Part shown: one piece after another, positions 7,427 through 15,929 of the stretch
Layout of the letters: every line of letters begins with the position of its first letter
Numbering within the stretch: the stretch's first letter is position 1
Assembly (NCBI GenBank): GCA_964371715.1
Contig: CAYJNO010000015.1
Location: forward strand, 1 to 46,358
DNA from: CAYJNO01 sp964371715
Lineage (GTDB): Bacteria; Bacillota_I; Bacilli_A; Erysipelotrichales; Erysipelotrichaceae
Length of the DNA stretch: 46,358 nt
Direction of reading: 5' to 3'
The notes under the pieces: model-generated
Seen by the model: only the letters and a program-made list of their open reading frames with translations
What the model was told of the DNA's origin: nothing
Databases searched by the model: none
Made by a program: the position numbers and the translations under genes

Positions 7427-7720
7427 ATGAAAAAAATTGGAATTGGAAAACTTGAAGATATAGTTGATGAATTAAATGAGATAACTGATAACAAACATTT
7501 AACTGTTGCAGATGGAATTGAAGATAAATATGTAATCATGAGTGTGTCAGAATATGATATGCTGAAAAAAGATGCTGAATCTTTTAGATATGCTTTAAAT
7601 GAGCAATTTGGGCATAATGGAATTATTGAACCAATTAACTTGCGTTTAGATGAAGAAGAATTCGAAGAATTAAAGAAAGTCTTGATGAAGTACATGGGGA
7701 ATAAGGGTAGTAAAAAATAG
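7427..7720 (+). CDS. Small conserved-looking protein, Phd/YefM-like segment
   Basis: About 97 residues. ATG 7427 is preferred over the adjacent ATG 7424 because GGGAGA lies six bases before it. The middle part, 'KYVIMSVSEYDMLKKD', resembles the beta-hairpin and helix of Phd/YefM-type antitoxins, preceded by 'LTVADGIED'. The C-terminal half is acidic ('LRLDEEEFEELKKVL'). No toxin gene is adjacent; instead the protein opens the tmk-holB-ricT-rsmI operon, which argues against a classical toxin-antitoxin pair. A regulatory or structural role is possible. Function unknown. Confidence 0.6.
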   Translation: MKKIGIGKLEDIVDELNEITDNKHLTVADGIEDKYVIMSVSEYDMLKKDAESFRYALNEQFGHNGIIEPINLRLDEEEFEELKKVLMKYMGNKGSKK

Positions 7721-7735
7721 AGGGAAGAATGATAG

Positions 7736-8368
7736 ATGGCTAAAGGAATTTTTATTACGTTTGAAGGGGTAGATGGCTCTGGAAAAACTACTGTATCAAA
7801 AGCGGTTTATGAAAAGTTAAAAAATAGTGGAATTGACTGCATTTATACTAGAGAACCTGGGGGAATTGAAATTGCAGAAAAAATAAGAGATATAATTTTA
7901 AATCCCGAGCATACAATGATGGATGCGAAAACAGAGGCATTATTATATGCTGCATCAAGAAGACAACATTTGGTAGAAAAAGTATTACCTGCCATTGAAA
8001 AAGGTCAGGTTGTAATCTGTGATAGATTTGTAGATTCAAGTATTGTATATCAAGGATTTGCTCGTAAAATTGGTATGGATGAAGTAAGAGAAATAAATGA
8101 ATTTGCAATTGAAGGATATTATCCTAATAAAACAATATTTTTAGATTTAGATGAAAAAACAGGTCTAAAAAGAATAGAAAGTCGTGCATTTAAAGATCGC
8201 TTAGACCAAGAATCATTAGACTTTCATCAATTAGTTAGTGAAGGTTATAACTATATAAAAGAAAATAATAAAGATCGATTAATATTTGTTGATGCTAGTA
8301 ATACATTAGAAGTAGTGATTAATGATGCATACAATAAAGTAAAAGAGATTATAAATGATCAAAGATAA
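7736..8368 (+). CDS. tmk: Thymidylate kinase
   Basis: 210 residues, the usual length. The P-loop 'GVDGSGKTT' is at residues 11-19, the 'REPGG' motif at about 41 and the 'DRFVDSS' motif at about 97. It phosphorylates dTMP to dTDP with ATP in the cytoplasm. The gene has an AGGGAAG binding site and overlaps holB by 14 bases, the classic tmk-holB arrangement of Bacillota. Confidence 0.97.
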   Translation: MAKGIFITFEGVDGSGKTTVSKAVYEKLKNSGIDCIYTREPGGIEIAEKIRDIILNPEHTMMDAKTEALLYAASRRQHLVEKVLPAIEKGQVVICDRFVDSSIVYQGFARKIGMDEVREINEFAIEGYYPNKTIFLDLDEKTGLKRIESRAFKDRLDQESLDFHQLVSEGYNYIKENNKDRLIFVDASNTLEVVINDAYNKVKEIINDQR

Positions 8369-9332
8369 ACTAAAAAAGGAATCAATTCATATTTATCAAA
8401 CACTAAAAAAAGCATTAATGAATAATCAAGTATCACATGCTTATTTATTAGCAGGTAAAAATGATATATTGAAAGAAGATGTTGCTTTATTATTAGCTAA
8501 AAGTATTATTGAAAATAATAATGATTATGCATGTGAAACATGTATAACATGTCAAAGAATCGAAAATAAATCGTATCTTGATTTAATATATATTGATGGC
8601 AGTGATGAAAGTATAAAGAAAGAAGCTATTGTTGATCTTCAAAATCAATTTGTAACCAAAGCTAGTGAAAATGCAGGAAAGAAAATCTATATAATAAATA
8701 ATATTGAAAATACGAGTATTGCTGCTTTAAATAGTTTATTAAAATTTTTAGAAGAACCAAATGGACAAACTTATGCAATATTAATTACTAAGAATTTGAA
8801 TAAGGTTTTAGATACAATAAAATCAAGATGTCAGATATTGACAATTAAGACTGGTAAGGTTGCTGAGGTTGAAAAAAAATACTTAGATCTTGGATTTAGT
8901 GGTTTTCAAGCTAGCTTTCTAGCACATAATTTAAACTATGTTGATGAAAGGTTAATAAATGATGATATCTTTTTATTAGCATATGATTATTTAATAAAAA
9001 TGCTTACAAATTATCCTAATGAATTGGATAGTTTTTTATATGATGTAATTAATGAAGTTTGTACAAATACAGATAAAGATATGGAACTTAAATTTTTGAA
9101 TTATTTAATTAAAATGTATATGCATTTTATTAAAGATTTTATTGTTCCTTTTAATATTGATGAATCTTGGTATAATAAAGAGTGTAATAAGCTTTTAAGT
9201 ATAAACAATTATGATAAAATTTTATTACAATGCTTAGAAACTCTCGATAGATTGAATAAAATATATGACTATCGTTTATTAATTGAAAAATTAATATATG
9301 AAATAAAGGAGAATAGTAGAGATGGCGGATAA
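8355..9332 (+). CDS. holB: DNA polymerase III subunit delta prime
   Basis: 325 residues of the AAA+ clamp-loader type. The N-terminal 'HAYLLAG' is followed by a degenerate P-loop (no GxxGxGK), three zinc-type cysteines at 60, 63 and 66, and the SRC sensor motif at residues 157-159, a hallmark of delta prime, which does not hydrolyse ATP but supplies the arginine-type residue in trans. Only three of the usual four zinc ligands are visible. It overlaps tmk upstream and ricT downstream, so all three are coupled. Confidence 0.88.
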   Translation: MIKDKLKKESIHIYQTLKKALMNNQVSHAYLLAGKNDILKEDVALLLAKSIIENNNDYACETCITCQRIENKSYLDLIYIDGSDESIKKEAIVDLQNQFVTKASENAGKKIYIINNIENTSIAALNSLLKFLEEPNGQTYAILITKNLNKVLDTIKSRCQILTIKTGKVAEVEKKYLDLGFSGFQASFLAHNLNYVDERLINDDIFLLAYDYLIKMLTNYPNELDSFLYDVINEVCTNTDKDMELKFLNYLIKMYMHFIKDFIVPFNIDESWYNKECNKLLSINNYDKILLQCLETLDRLNKIYDYRLLIEKLIYEIKENSRDGG

Positions 9333-10164
9333 TTATAAATATTTTGTACCAATTCGCTTTAAAAGTGCTAATAAATCATATAACTTTGGTACTGATATTG
9401 AAGGATTAAAGATAAAAGATCAAGTTGTAGTTGAAACTGCACGTGGAATAGAACTTGGTGAAATAGTAAAAGAAGTACAACCTATTGTAGAATATAGTTT
9501 GAAATTAGAATTAAAACCAATAAAAAGAAAAGCAACAAAAAAAGATAGTGAAGCATATAGTCAAAATTTAATTGATGCTGATAGTGCATTAAAGCAATGT
9601 GAAGCAGAAATAAAAAAATTAAATCTAGATATGAATTTAATTAGTGCTGAATATACTTTAGATCGTACAAAGATAACATTTGTTTATGTATCTGATGAAA
9701 GAGTAGACTTCAGGGAATTATTAAAAATTTTAGCTAATTTATTTAAGTGTCGAATTGATTTAAGACAAATTGGTTCAAGAGATAAAGCTAAAATTGTTGG
9801 AGGTATTGGAGTTTGTGGACAAGAAACATGTTGTTCAAGATTTTTAAGTAATTTTGATATCGTATCAATTAATATGGCAAAAAATCAAATGTTAGCTTTA
9901 AATATTCAAAAATTATCAGGACAATGTGGAAAACTAATGTGTTGTTTAAAGTTTGAAGATGAAGCATATAAAGAATTAAAGATGGACTTACCAAAAATTA
10001 ATAGTTTAGTAGAATATAATCAAAAAAAATATAAAGTAACTTCAATTAATGTAATTTCAGGTTTAGCAAAACTTGAAAATGCCAACGAAGCTTTCTTTAT
10101 TAATATTGATGAACTTAAGCCTAAAGGTAAAAAGCATGACAAAAATACAAAAAAGCATAAATAA
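9322..10164 (+). CDS. ricT: RicT/YaaT, PSP1 domain iron-sulfur protein
   Basis: 280 residues with a PSP1 C-terminal-type domain. The conserved cysteine-rich segments 'GVCGQETCCSRFL' and 'GQCGKLMCC' are complete. In Bacillus subtilis RicT forms the RicAFT complex that carries Fe-S clusters and is needed for RNase Y-dependent mRNA processing, sporulation and competence. It lies in its usual place directly after holB, overlapping by 11 bases, with AAAGGAG upstream. RicA and RicF are not in the window. The C-terminus is lysine-rich. Confidence 0.92.
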   Translation: MADNYKYFVPIRFKSANKSYNFGTDIEGLKIKDQVVVETARGIELGEIVKEVQPIVEYSLKLELKPIKRKATKKDSEAYSQNLIDADSALKQCEAEIKKLNLDMNLISAEYTLDRTKITFVYVSDERVDFRELLKILANLFKCRIDLRQIGSRDKAKIVGGIGVCGQETCCSRFLSNFDIVSINMAKNQMLALNIQKLSGQCGKLMCCLKFEDEAYKELKMDLPKINSLVEYNQKKYKVTSINVISGLAKLENANEAFFINIDELKPKGKKHDKNTKKHK

Positions 10165-10990
10165 TGAAATATCAAATCTATACATTGTCGCAACGCCAAT
10201 TGGTAATTTAAAAGAGATGACTCCAAGAGCTGTTGAAATTTTAAATAATGTAGATGTAATAGCATGTGAAGATACAAGAAATACAAAAAAATTATTAACA
10301 CATTTTGATATAAAAACTAAATTAATTGCTCATCATGCACATAATGAAAAAGCGAGTGCTGATGGTTTAATTGAACTATTAAAGCAAGGGTTAAATATTG
10401 CCTTAGTATCAGATGCAGGATATCCATTAATTCAAGACCCTGGTTTAAATATCGTTGATCAATGTGTTGAAGAAGGTTTTAGTGTTATACCAGTTTCTGG
10501 TGCAAATGCTGCTATTAATGCCTTAGTATGTTCAGGATTAAAATGTGACCCACATTTATTTTATGGGTTTTTAAGTAATAATATTAATGAAGTAAAAAGA
10601 GAGCTAGAAACTTTAAAGTTATTACCATATACTTTAGTGTTTTACGAATCTCCACACCGAATTAAAAAAACTTTAGAAGCATGTTTAGAAGTTCTTGGTA
10701 ATCGTAAAGTCTGTATCGCAAGAGAACTAACTAAATTACATGAAGAATTTATTAGAGGTCATTTAAGTGATGTAATAAATGATATTAATGAATTAAAAGG
10801 TGAAATTGTATTAGTTGTCGATGGTTATGTAGCTGTACAAAATCTAGAAGAATCTTTGATTTTGGCTAAAAATGAAGTCGAAATGCTTGTAAGCCAAGGC
10901 CAAAGTACAAGTATGGCAATTAAAGAAATGTCAAAAAAACATAATGTCAAAAAGAACGATTTATATAACTTTTTTCATCAAGTAAACTAA
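10136..10990 (+). CDS. rsmI: 16S rRNA (cytidine-1402 2'-O)-methyltransferase
   Basis: About 284 residues. The start at 10136 gives the normal family N-terminus ('NLYIVATPIGNL'); the longer frame from 10073 adds a stretch that merely shadows ricT. It overlaps ricT by 29 bases. Tetrapyrrole-methylase-fold motifs are seen: 'ATPIGNLKEMTPRA', 'CEDTRNTKKLL', 'VSDAGYPLIQDPG', 'YESPHRI'. The enzyme methylates the ribose of C1402 in 16S rRNA using S-adenosylmethionine. It closes the operon; a strong terminator follows. Confidence 0.95.
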   Translation: MTKIQKSINNEISNLYIVATPIGNLKEMTPRAVEILNNVDVIACEDTRNTKKLLTHFDIKTKLIAHHAHNEKASADGLIELLKQGLNIALVSDAGYPLIQDPGLNIVDQCVEEGFSVIPVSGANAAINALVCSGLKCDPHLFYGFLSNNINEVKRELETLKLLPYTLVFYESPHRIKKTLEACLEVLGNRKVCIARELTKLHEEFIRGHLSDVINDINELKGEIVLVVDGYVAVQNLEESLILAKNEVEMLVSQGQSTSMAIKEMSKKHNVKKNDLYNFFHQVN

Positions 10991-10994
10991 CTAT

Positions 10995-11035
10995 AAAACT
11001 CATAATAGTAATAGCGCTATTAATGAGTTTTTTTT
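10995..11035 (+). terminator. Terminator of the tmk-rsmI operon
   Basis: AAAACTCAT pairs with ATGAGTTTT, with an inner AATAGC/GCTATT stem, followed by a run of T. Confidence 0.88.
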
Positions 11036-11076
11036 ATTTATAGATATAAGTGTATAATGTAAGCGTTTGAATTTAA

Positions 11077-11105
11077 TTGACTTTAATGGATAATTTAGGT
11101 ACTAT
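11077..11105 (+). promoter_or_regulatory. Promoter of the PRD protein gene
   Basis: TTGACT and TACTAT are separated by 17 bases. An alternative TATAAT (11053-11058) lies upstream without a good -35 box and is followed by the cre-like sequence at 11058-11071. Confidence 0.55.
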
Positions 11106-11140
11106 TAAAATAGAAGATCACATAAAGAGAGGAGTATATA

Positions 11141-11491
11141 ATGGGGTGGAAAAATAGTTTAGATGACTTATTAGATACAAAGGTCATCAATAGAGACGTT
11201 TATAATTTTGTCTTATCAGTAGTAAAAAAAGTAGTAAATGATAATCCAACTATTAGTAGTGATAAACTTGATATGTTTGCAACGCATATATCAATGGCTA
11301 CTCAAAGAGCAATTAAAGGTATTGAAGAGGAAGCTATAAGTGAAGAGATAATGCAACAATTAAAAGAAGAAGAATTTTATGATAATGCACTAACAATTTA
11401 TAATTATATTATTGAAAATAGTGTAGTAGAATATTCAAAACCTGAGCATGACTTTTTGTTAATTCATACTTGTAACTTATTAAGAAAATAA
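11141..11491 (+). CDS. Stand-alone PRD (PTS regulation domain) protein
   Basis: 116 residues, consistent with one PRD module and little else. The helix 'LDMFATHISMATQRAIKG' matches the first conserved PRD histidine region, and 'PEHDFLLIHTCNLLRK' the second. PRDs are phosphorylated on histidine by HPr or EIIB of the PTS and normally control attached DNA- or RNA-binding domains; here neither a DNA-binding nor a CAT domain is attached. Single-PRD proteins of this size exist in other Bacillota. Strong AGAGGAG binding site. It is a monocistronic unit with its own promoter and terminator. Partner unknown. Confidence 0.65.
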   Translation: MGWKNSLDDLLDTKVINRDVYNFVLSVVKKVVNDNPTISSDKLDMFATHISMATQRAIKGIEEEAISEEIMQQLKEEEFYDNALTIYNYIIENSVVEYSKPEHDFLLIHTCNLLRK

Positions 11492-11493
11492 TT

Positions 11494-11524
11494 AATAAAG
11501 ACTTCTTTAAAGAAGTCTTTATTT
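11494..11524 (+). terminator. Terminator of the PRD protein gene
   Basis: A perfect 15-bp inverted repeat (arms ending ...GACTTCTTT and AAAGAAGTC...) ends in a T-rich run. Confidence 0.85.
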
Positions 11525-11547
11525 TATAAATGGATTTAATAAAAAAC

Positions 11548-11576
11548 TTGCATAAAATATTGATAAAAAGTATAAT
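11548..11576 (+). promoter_or_regulatory. pheS: Promoter of the pheST T-box unit
   Basis: TTGCAT and a perfect TATAAT are 17 bases apart, just upstream of the T-box leader. Confidence 0.75.
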
Positions 11577-11589
11577 AATTTAGTAAAGC

Positions 11590-11803
11590 GATAATTTATG
11601 GATTAGTAAATATTGGATGACTTTCATAGAGAGAAGATGTAGCTGGAAATTCTTCAAAGTTAAAATATTGAATTCACCATAATAGTGGAATTAATACTTC
11701 CCGTGTAACTTAACGTTATAAGTAATTAAGAGCACTAAATAATATTAGTGAATTAGGATGGTACCGCGATAAAATCGTTCCTTTGTGGAGCGATTTTTTT
11801 ATT
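11590..11803 (+). promoter_or_regulatory. T-box leader, phenylalanine-responsive
   Basis: The AGAGA motif of stem I is at about 11628. The specifier region reads GAA-TTC-ACC, with the Phe codon TTC at 11673-11675. The conserved T-box AGGATGGTACCGCG is at 11755-11768, and the terminator stem AATCGTTCC/GGAGCGATT followed by seven T lies at 11772-11797. Uncharged tRNA-Phe should stabilise the antiterminator and switch on pheST. The 329 bases between genes here are fully explained by promoter plus T-box. Confidence 0.92.
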
Positions 11804-11819
11804 TTAAGAAGGAGAAAAC

Positions 11820-12854
11820 ATGGACGTTATTATTAATGTACAAAATGAAGCTTTAAAGTTGATTGAAGAAGCTAATACGCTTGATGAATTAAATCAAATT
11901 AGAATTAACTATTTAGGTAAAAAAGGTCCTATTCAAGCTTTAATGGGACAAATGAAAAGTTTAAGTAATGAAGAAAAACCATTATTTGGACAAAAAGTAA
12001 ATGTATTAAAAGGTGAAGTTTCAAAAGCAATTGAAGAAAAAAATGAAAAATTAAAAAGTGTAGAAATGCTTAAGAAAATGGAGAGTGAAAAAATCGATAT
12101 TACTTTAGATACATATAAAGCTAATGTTGGGACAACACATCCTTTAACTGCTATTTCTCAGGAAATCGAAGATTTATTTATTGGACTTGGTTACAAAGTA
12201 GCAGAAGGTCCTGAAGTTGAATATGACTTATATAACTTTGAAAGAGCGAATATTCCTGCTGATCATCCAGCAAGAGATATGCAAGATTCATTATATATCA
12301 ATGCAGAAATGTTATTAAGAACACATACTACTGCAATTCAAACAAGAGAACTTGAAAAAGCTAATGGACAATTACCAATTAAATTAATCTGTCCTGGCAA
12401 GGTATATCGTAATGATGATGATGATGCAACTCACTCACATCAATTTATGCAAGCTGAAGGATTAGTGGTAGATGAAAATATTACACTTGCTGACTTAAAA
12501 GGTACTTTACAATACTTAGCTGATCGCATGTTTGGAGAAGGAAGAACTATAAGGTTTAGACCTTCATACTTCCAATTTACAGAACCTAGTGTTGAAGTAG
12601 ATGTATCATGTCATATCTGTAATGGTAAGGGATGTAATGTTTGTAAGCAAACAGGATATATAGAAGTTTTAGGTGCTGGAATGGTTCATCCAAACGTACT
12701 TGAAATGGCTGGATTTGATTCAACTAAATGTAGTGGTTTTGCTTTTGGTGTTGGACTTGAAAGAGTTGCAATGTTGAAATATGGTATTGATGATATTAGA
12801 AATTTTTATATAAATGATATTAGATTCTTAAAAGAATTTAATAGATTTGACTAA
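11820..12854 (+). CDS. pheS: Phenylalanyl-tRNA synthetase alpha subunit
   Basis: 344 residues, normal length. An N-terminal coiled-coil (about 1-90) precedes the class II catalytic core. Motif 2 ('VYRNDDDDATHSHQF') and motif 3 ('GFAFGVGLERVAML') are complete, and a cysteine-rich 'CHICNGKGCNVCKQTG' insertion typical of many Bacillota is present. It charges tRNA-Phe as an alpha2-beta2 enzyme with PheT. AGAAGGAG precedes the ATG. Expression is controlled by the upstream T-box. pheT follows 12 bases later. Confidence 0.98.
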   Translation: MDVIINVQNEALKLIEEANTLDELNQIRINYLGKKGPIQALMGQMKSLSNEEKPLFGQKVNVLKGEVSKAIEEKNEKLKSVEMLKKMESEKIDITLDTYKANVGTTHPLTAISQEIEDLFIGLGYKVAEGPEVEYDLYNFERANIPADHPARDMQDSLYINAEMLLRTHTTAIQTRELEKANGQLPIKLICPGKVYRNDDDDATHSHQFMQAEGLVVDENITLADLKGTLQYLADRMFGEGRTIRFRPSYFQFTEPSVEVDVSCHICNGKGCNVCKQTGYIEVLGAGMVHPNVLEMAGFDSTKCSGFAFGVGLERVAMLKYGIDDIRNFYINDIRFLKEFNRFD

Positions 12855-12866
12855 GGTGGAATAAAT

Positions 12867-15242
12867 ATGAAATTAAGTTATAATTGGTTAAAAGAATACG
12901 TTGAAATAAATGTAGACGCATATGAATTAGCAGACAAGCTAACACATGCAGGACTTGAAGTAGAAGGTGTTGAGAAATTAGCAGAAGGATCAAACCTTGT
13001 AATAGGTGAAGTTTTGGAGTGTGAACCACATCCCAATTCAGATCACTTAAGCGTTACTAAAGTAAATGTACAAGATGAAGTTTTACAAATAGTATGTGGA
13101 GCACCAAATGTTCGTAAAGGATTAAAAGTAATAGTTGCAAAGGTTGGAGCAAAACTCCCAGAAATTACAATTAAGGCAGCTAAAGTTAGAGATGTTGAAT
13201 CTAATGGAATGTTATGTTCTTTATTAGAGCTTGGATATGATAAAAAATATTTAAGTGAAGCACAAATGGATGGTATAGAAGAATTAAATGCTGATGCGCC
13301 AGTAGGTGTTGAAGCTATGAGTTATTTAAAACTAAATGATTATATTCTTGATTTAAAACCAACACCTAATAGAAAAGATGCTTTAGCAATGTTTAACATT
13401 GCAAAAGAAGTAAAAGCTATTTTAAAAACAAACATTACTTTACCTAAGTTAACTGCATCAGAAACTACAATATCAACAAAACTAACATTAGATATTGATG
13501 ATAAATGTAGTAAATTCTATGGTCAAGTTATTAATAGCGTTAAAGTAGAAGCTTCTCCAAAATGGTTACAAGAATACTTACATGCCTCAGGAATTAAAAG
13601 TATCAATAATGTTGTTGATATTTCAAACTATGTAATGTTAGAAACAGGACAACCTTTACACTTTTATGATGCTTCAAAAATAGAAAATCATCAAATAGGT
13701 GTTAAAACAGGTATTAAAACAAAATACATGGCACTTGATGGTATAGAATATGATATTGATGAAAAAGATATCATGATAACAAATAACAATAAACCAATTG
13801 GTATAGCTGGTATTATGGGTGGTGATGATAGTAAAATTGATGAAAATACAACAAGTATTATTATCGAAGCTGCAATTTTTGATGCATTAAGTATTAGAAA
13901 TACAGCAAAAAAATTAGGTTTACATACAGAGGCAACGCAAAGATTTACAAAAGGTATTGAACCTTTAGCAACAAAAAATGCAATTATTAGAGCAGTAGAA
14001 ATGTTAGTGAAATATGCTAATGCAAAAGATATTGAAGAAATGGTAGTTGTAGATAAAACTAAGTACACACCGACTAAACTGACAGTAACACTAGCTAAAA
14101 TAAATAAAATATTAGGAACTAAATTTACAATGGAAGAAGTTGTTGAAGTATTAGCACAATTAGACTTTAATCCAGTAGTAAATGGCGATGAAATTAACTT
14201 AGATATTCCATCATATCGTGAAGATATTTTAATACTTGAAGATATTGCTGAAGAAGTAATTAGATTAATTGGCTATGATAGATTAGATGCTAAACTTCCA
14301 GTATCTATGGCTACTGTAGGTCAATTATCACCAAAACAAAAAACTAGAAGATTATTTAAAGAAATTTTAAGAGGACAAGGATTAAATGAAATTATTACTT
14401 ATACTTTAGTAAGTGATGATGCATTAAAAGTAAATAGCTTAGGAGTAAACAATCCACTTCAAATTTTATTACCAATGTCTGAAGCACGTAAAAATGTTCG
14501 TAATAGTTTAATGTATAGTGTATTAGAGTCATTAAGTTATAACACAGCTAGAAAAGCGATTAATTTAAATGTCTTTGAACTATCTAATGTTTATGGTGAG
14601 AATAAAGTAGAAGAAAGACTAGCGATTGCAATTAGTGGATCATTATTAAACTCTAAATTAAAAGGAATAGATGTTAAAACTGATTTCTATACTTTAAAAG
14701 GAATTGTATTAAGTTTGTTAGATAAAATAGGAATCAGCAAAGCACGTGTTAAAATTGAAGCTAATGAAGATGATATTGTAAATTATCACCCATATCAAAG
14801 TGCAGTAATTATTATAGATAATCAAAAAGTAGGTATTATTGGTAAAGTACATCCACAATTGATTGCAGAATTTGGCTTAGTAGACACTTATTATACAGAA
14901 TTAAACTTTGATACTTTATGTAGTATTAAAGCAAGTAAAGTTAAATTTAAAGCAATTGATAAATATCCTGGTGTTAAACGTGATATTGCCTTAATTGTTG
15001 AAGATGAAGTAAGTGCGGCAAATATCTTAAAAGCTGTAACTACAAGTACAAAATTAATTAAAAATGCTGAAATATTTGATATTTATAAAGGTGAACATGT
15101 AAAAGCCGGCTATAAATCAATAGCATTATCAATCGAATATCAAGCAAATGATCATACTTTAACAGAAGAAGAAATAAATGAAGCACATACTAAAGTATTA
15201 AATAACTTAAGTAAACAATGTAATGCAGAATTAAGAAGTTAA
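12867..15242 (+). CDS. pheT: Phenylalanyl-tRNA synthetase beta subunit
   Basis: 791 residues, normal length. The domain order is a tRNA-binding OB fold (about 40-150), the B3/B4 editing domain (about 210-360), the B5 domain (about 400-470), a catalytic-like core and the C-terminal ferredoxin-fold anticodon-binding domain (about 700-790, with 'KYPGVKRDIALIV'). It partners PheS. AGGTGG precedes the ATG. A strong terminator closes the operon. Confidence 0.98.
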   Translation: MKLSYNWLKEYVEINVDAYELADKLTHAGLEVEGVEKLAEGSNLVIGEVLECEPHPNSDHLSVTKVNVQDEVLQIVCGAPNVRKGLKVIVAKVGAKLPEITIKAAKVRDVESNGMLCSLLELGYDKKYLSEAQMDGIEELNADAPVGVEAMSYLKLNDYILDLKPTPNRKDALAMFNIAKEVKAILKTNITLPKLTASETTISTKLTLDIDDKCSKFYGQVINSVKVEASPKWLQEYLHASGIKSINNVVDISNYVMLETGQPLHFYDASKIENHQIGVKTGIKTKYMALDGIEYDIDEKDIMITNNNKPIGIAGIMGGDDSKIDENTTSIIIEAAIFDALSIRNTAKKLGLHTEATQRFTKGIEPLATKNAIIRAVEMLVKYANAKDIEEMVVVDKTKYTPTKLTVTLAKINKILGTKFTMEEVVEVLAQLDFNPVVNGDEINLDIPSYREDILILEDIAEEVIRLIGYDRLDAKLPVSMATVGQLSPKQKTRRLFKEILRGQGLNEIITYTLVSDDALKVNSLGVNNPLQILLPMSEARKNVRNSLMYSVLESLSYNTARKAINLNVFELSNVYGENKVEERLAIAISGSLLNSKLKGIDVKTDFYTLKGIVLSLLDKIGISKARVKIEANEDDIVNYHPYQSAVIIIDNQKVGIIGKVHPQLIAEFGLVDTYYTELNFDTLCSIKASKVKFKAIDKYPGVKRDIALIVEDEVSAANILKAVTTSTKLIKNAEIFDIYKGEHVKAGYKSIALSIEYQANDHTLTEEEINEAHTKVLNNLSKQCNAELRS

Positions 15243-15245
15243 ATA

Positions 15246-15280
15246 AAAGAGCTATTCAATTTTGAATAGCTCTTTTATTT
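15246..15280. terminator. Bidirectional terminator between pheT and the next gene
   Basis: A 15-bp stem (AAAAGAGCTATTCAA and TTGAATAGCTCTTTT) has A and T runs on both sides. It serves pheT on the plus strand and the 168-residue membrane protein gene on the minus strand, whose stop codon lies at its edge. Confidence 0.9.
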
Positions 15281-15781
15281 TGTAAGATATGCTTTTAAAT
15301 GAATAATTGCTTGATATAAAACAAATATTGCTAAGAAAGATGAGATTACTAAATATGATATTTCTGTATTATTTAGATAGGCATTAATTGGCAATAAAAT
15401 ACCAATTAAAATAAATAACAACGCTTTAACTAATAAGTTTGTTTTTTGATTAGTGTTTACTAATTTATTGATTTTATCTTGTTTTGGTTTTAACTCATAT
15501 TTTTCAACTGTTGATAATGATTTTAAAAATGATTTATGAAACATAAACGACATAACAAATAATGAAAAAACAAAAGCAATTGTAGAAGTTAAAACATTAA
15601 ATTCTAAAGAAATAAAGATAATGAATGCTAAGACAGGTACTACAAAACGATTAGCATATAAATTAAATTTCTTCTCATCTTTTTTATTAATTATAAAAGC
15701 ATTTTTATAGAAGTAATTAAAATATAATGTTCTTCCATTGATATCTTGATATACTCCAAATTTAGGTTTATTGTTATCCAT
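15275..15781 (-). CDS. Hypothetical four-helix membrane protein
   Basis: 168 residues. A soluble N-terminus of about 40 residues ('GVYQDINGRTLYFNYFYKN') is followed by two pairs of hydrophobic helices (about 47-80 and 115-160) joined by a lysine-rich cytoplasmic loop. I do not recognise the family; no catalytic motif is visible. AGGAGG precedes the ATG. It is divergent from the PTS EIIA gene with 148 bases between them. Confidence 0.65.
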   Translation of the reverse strand: MDNNKPKFGVYQDINGRTLYFNYFYKNAFIINKKDEKKFNLYANRFVVPVLAFIIFISLEFNVLTSTIAFVFSLFVMSFMFHKSFLKSLSTVEKYELKPKQDKINKLVNTNQKTNLLVKALLFILIGILLPINAYLNNTEISYLVISSFLAIFVLYQAIIHLKAYLTK

Positions 15782-15875
15782 AAATATCCTCCTAAGGTTA
15801 TATTAACATTTTAACTTATTATTGTCTTATATATTTGTACTTTTATGTGTAGTCTTTATTATAATTAGTATTTTA

Positions 15876-15904
15876 TTGTACTTATATTGCTATTTAACTA
15901 TAAT
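15876..15904 (+). promoter_or_regulatory. Promoter of the EIIA-agaS operon
   Basis: TTGTAC and a perfect TATAAT are 17 bases apart. A second TTGTACTT copy starts at 15835, 41 bases upstream of the first, i.e. on the same helix face. Such spacing fits an AraC-type activator site, which is inference. Confidence 0.7.
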
Positions 15905-15929
15905 TTAAGTGAAAACAAGGAGGTAATAT

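Noticed and set aside
10073..10135. Longer start of rsmI
   Set aside because: The extra 21 codons lie inside ricT, have no family similarity, and the ATG at 10136 gives the normal RsmI N-terminus.
13691..14068. 125-residue minus-strand frame inside pheT
   Set aside because: It is entirely inside the well-supported pheT gene, has no binding site and no recognisable features.
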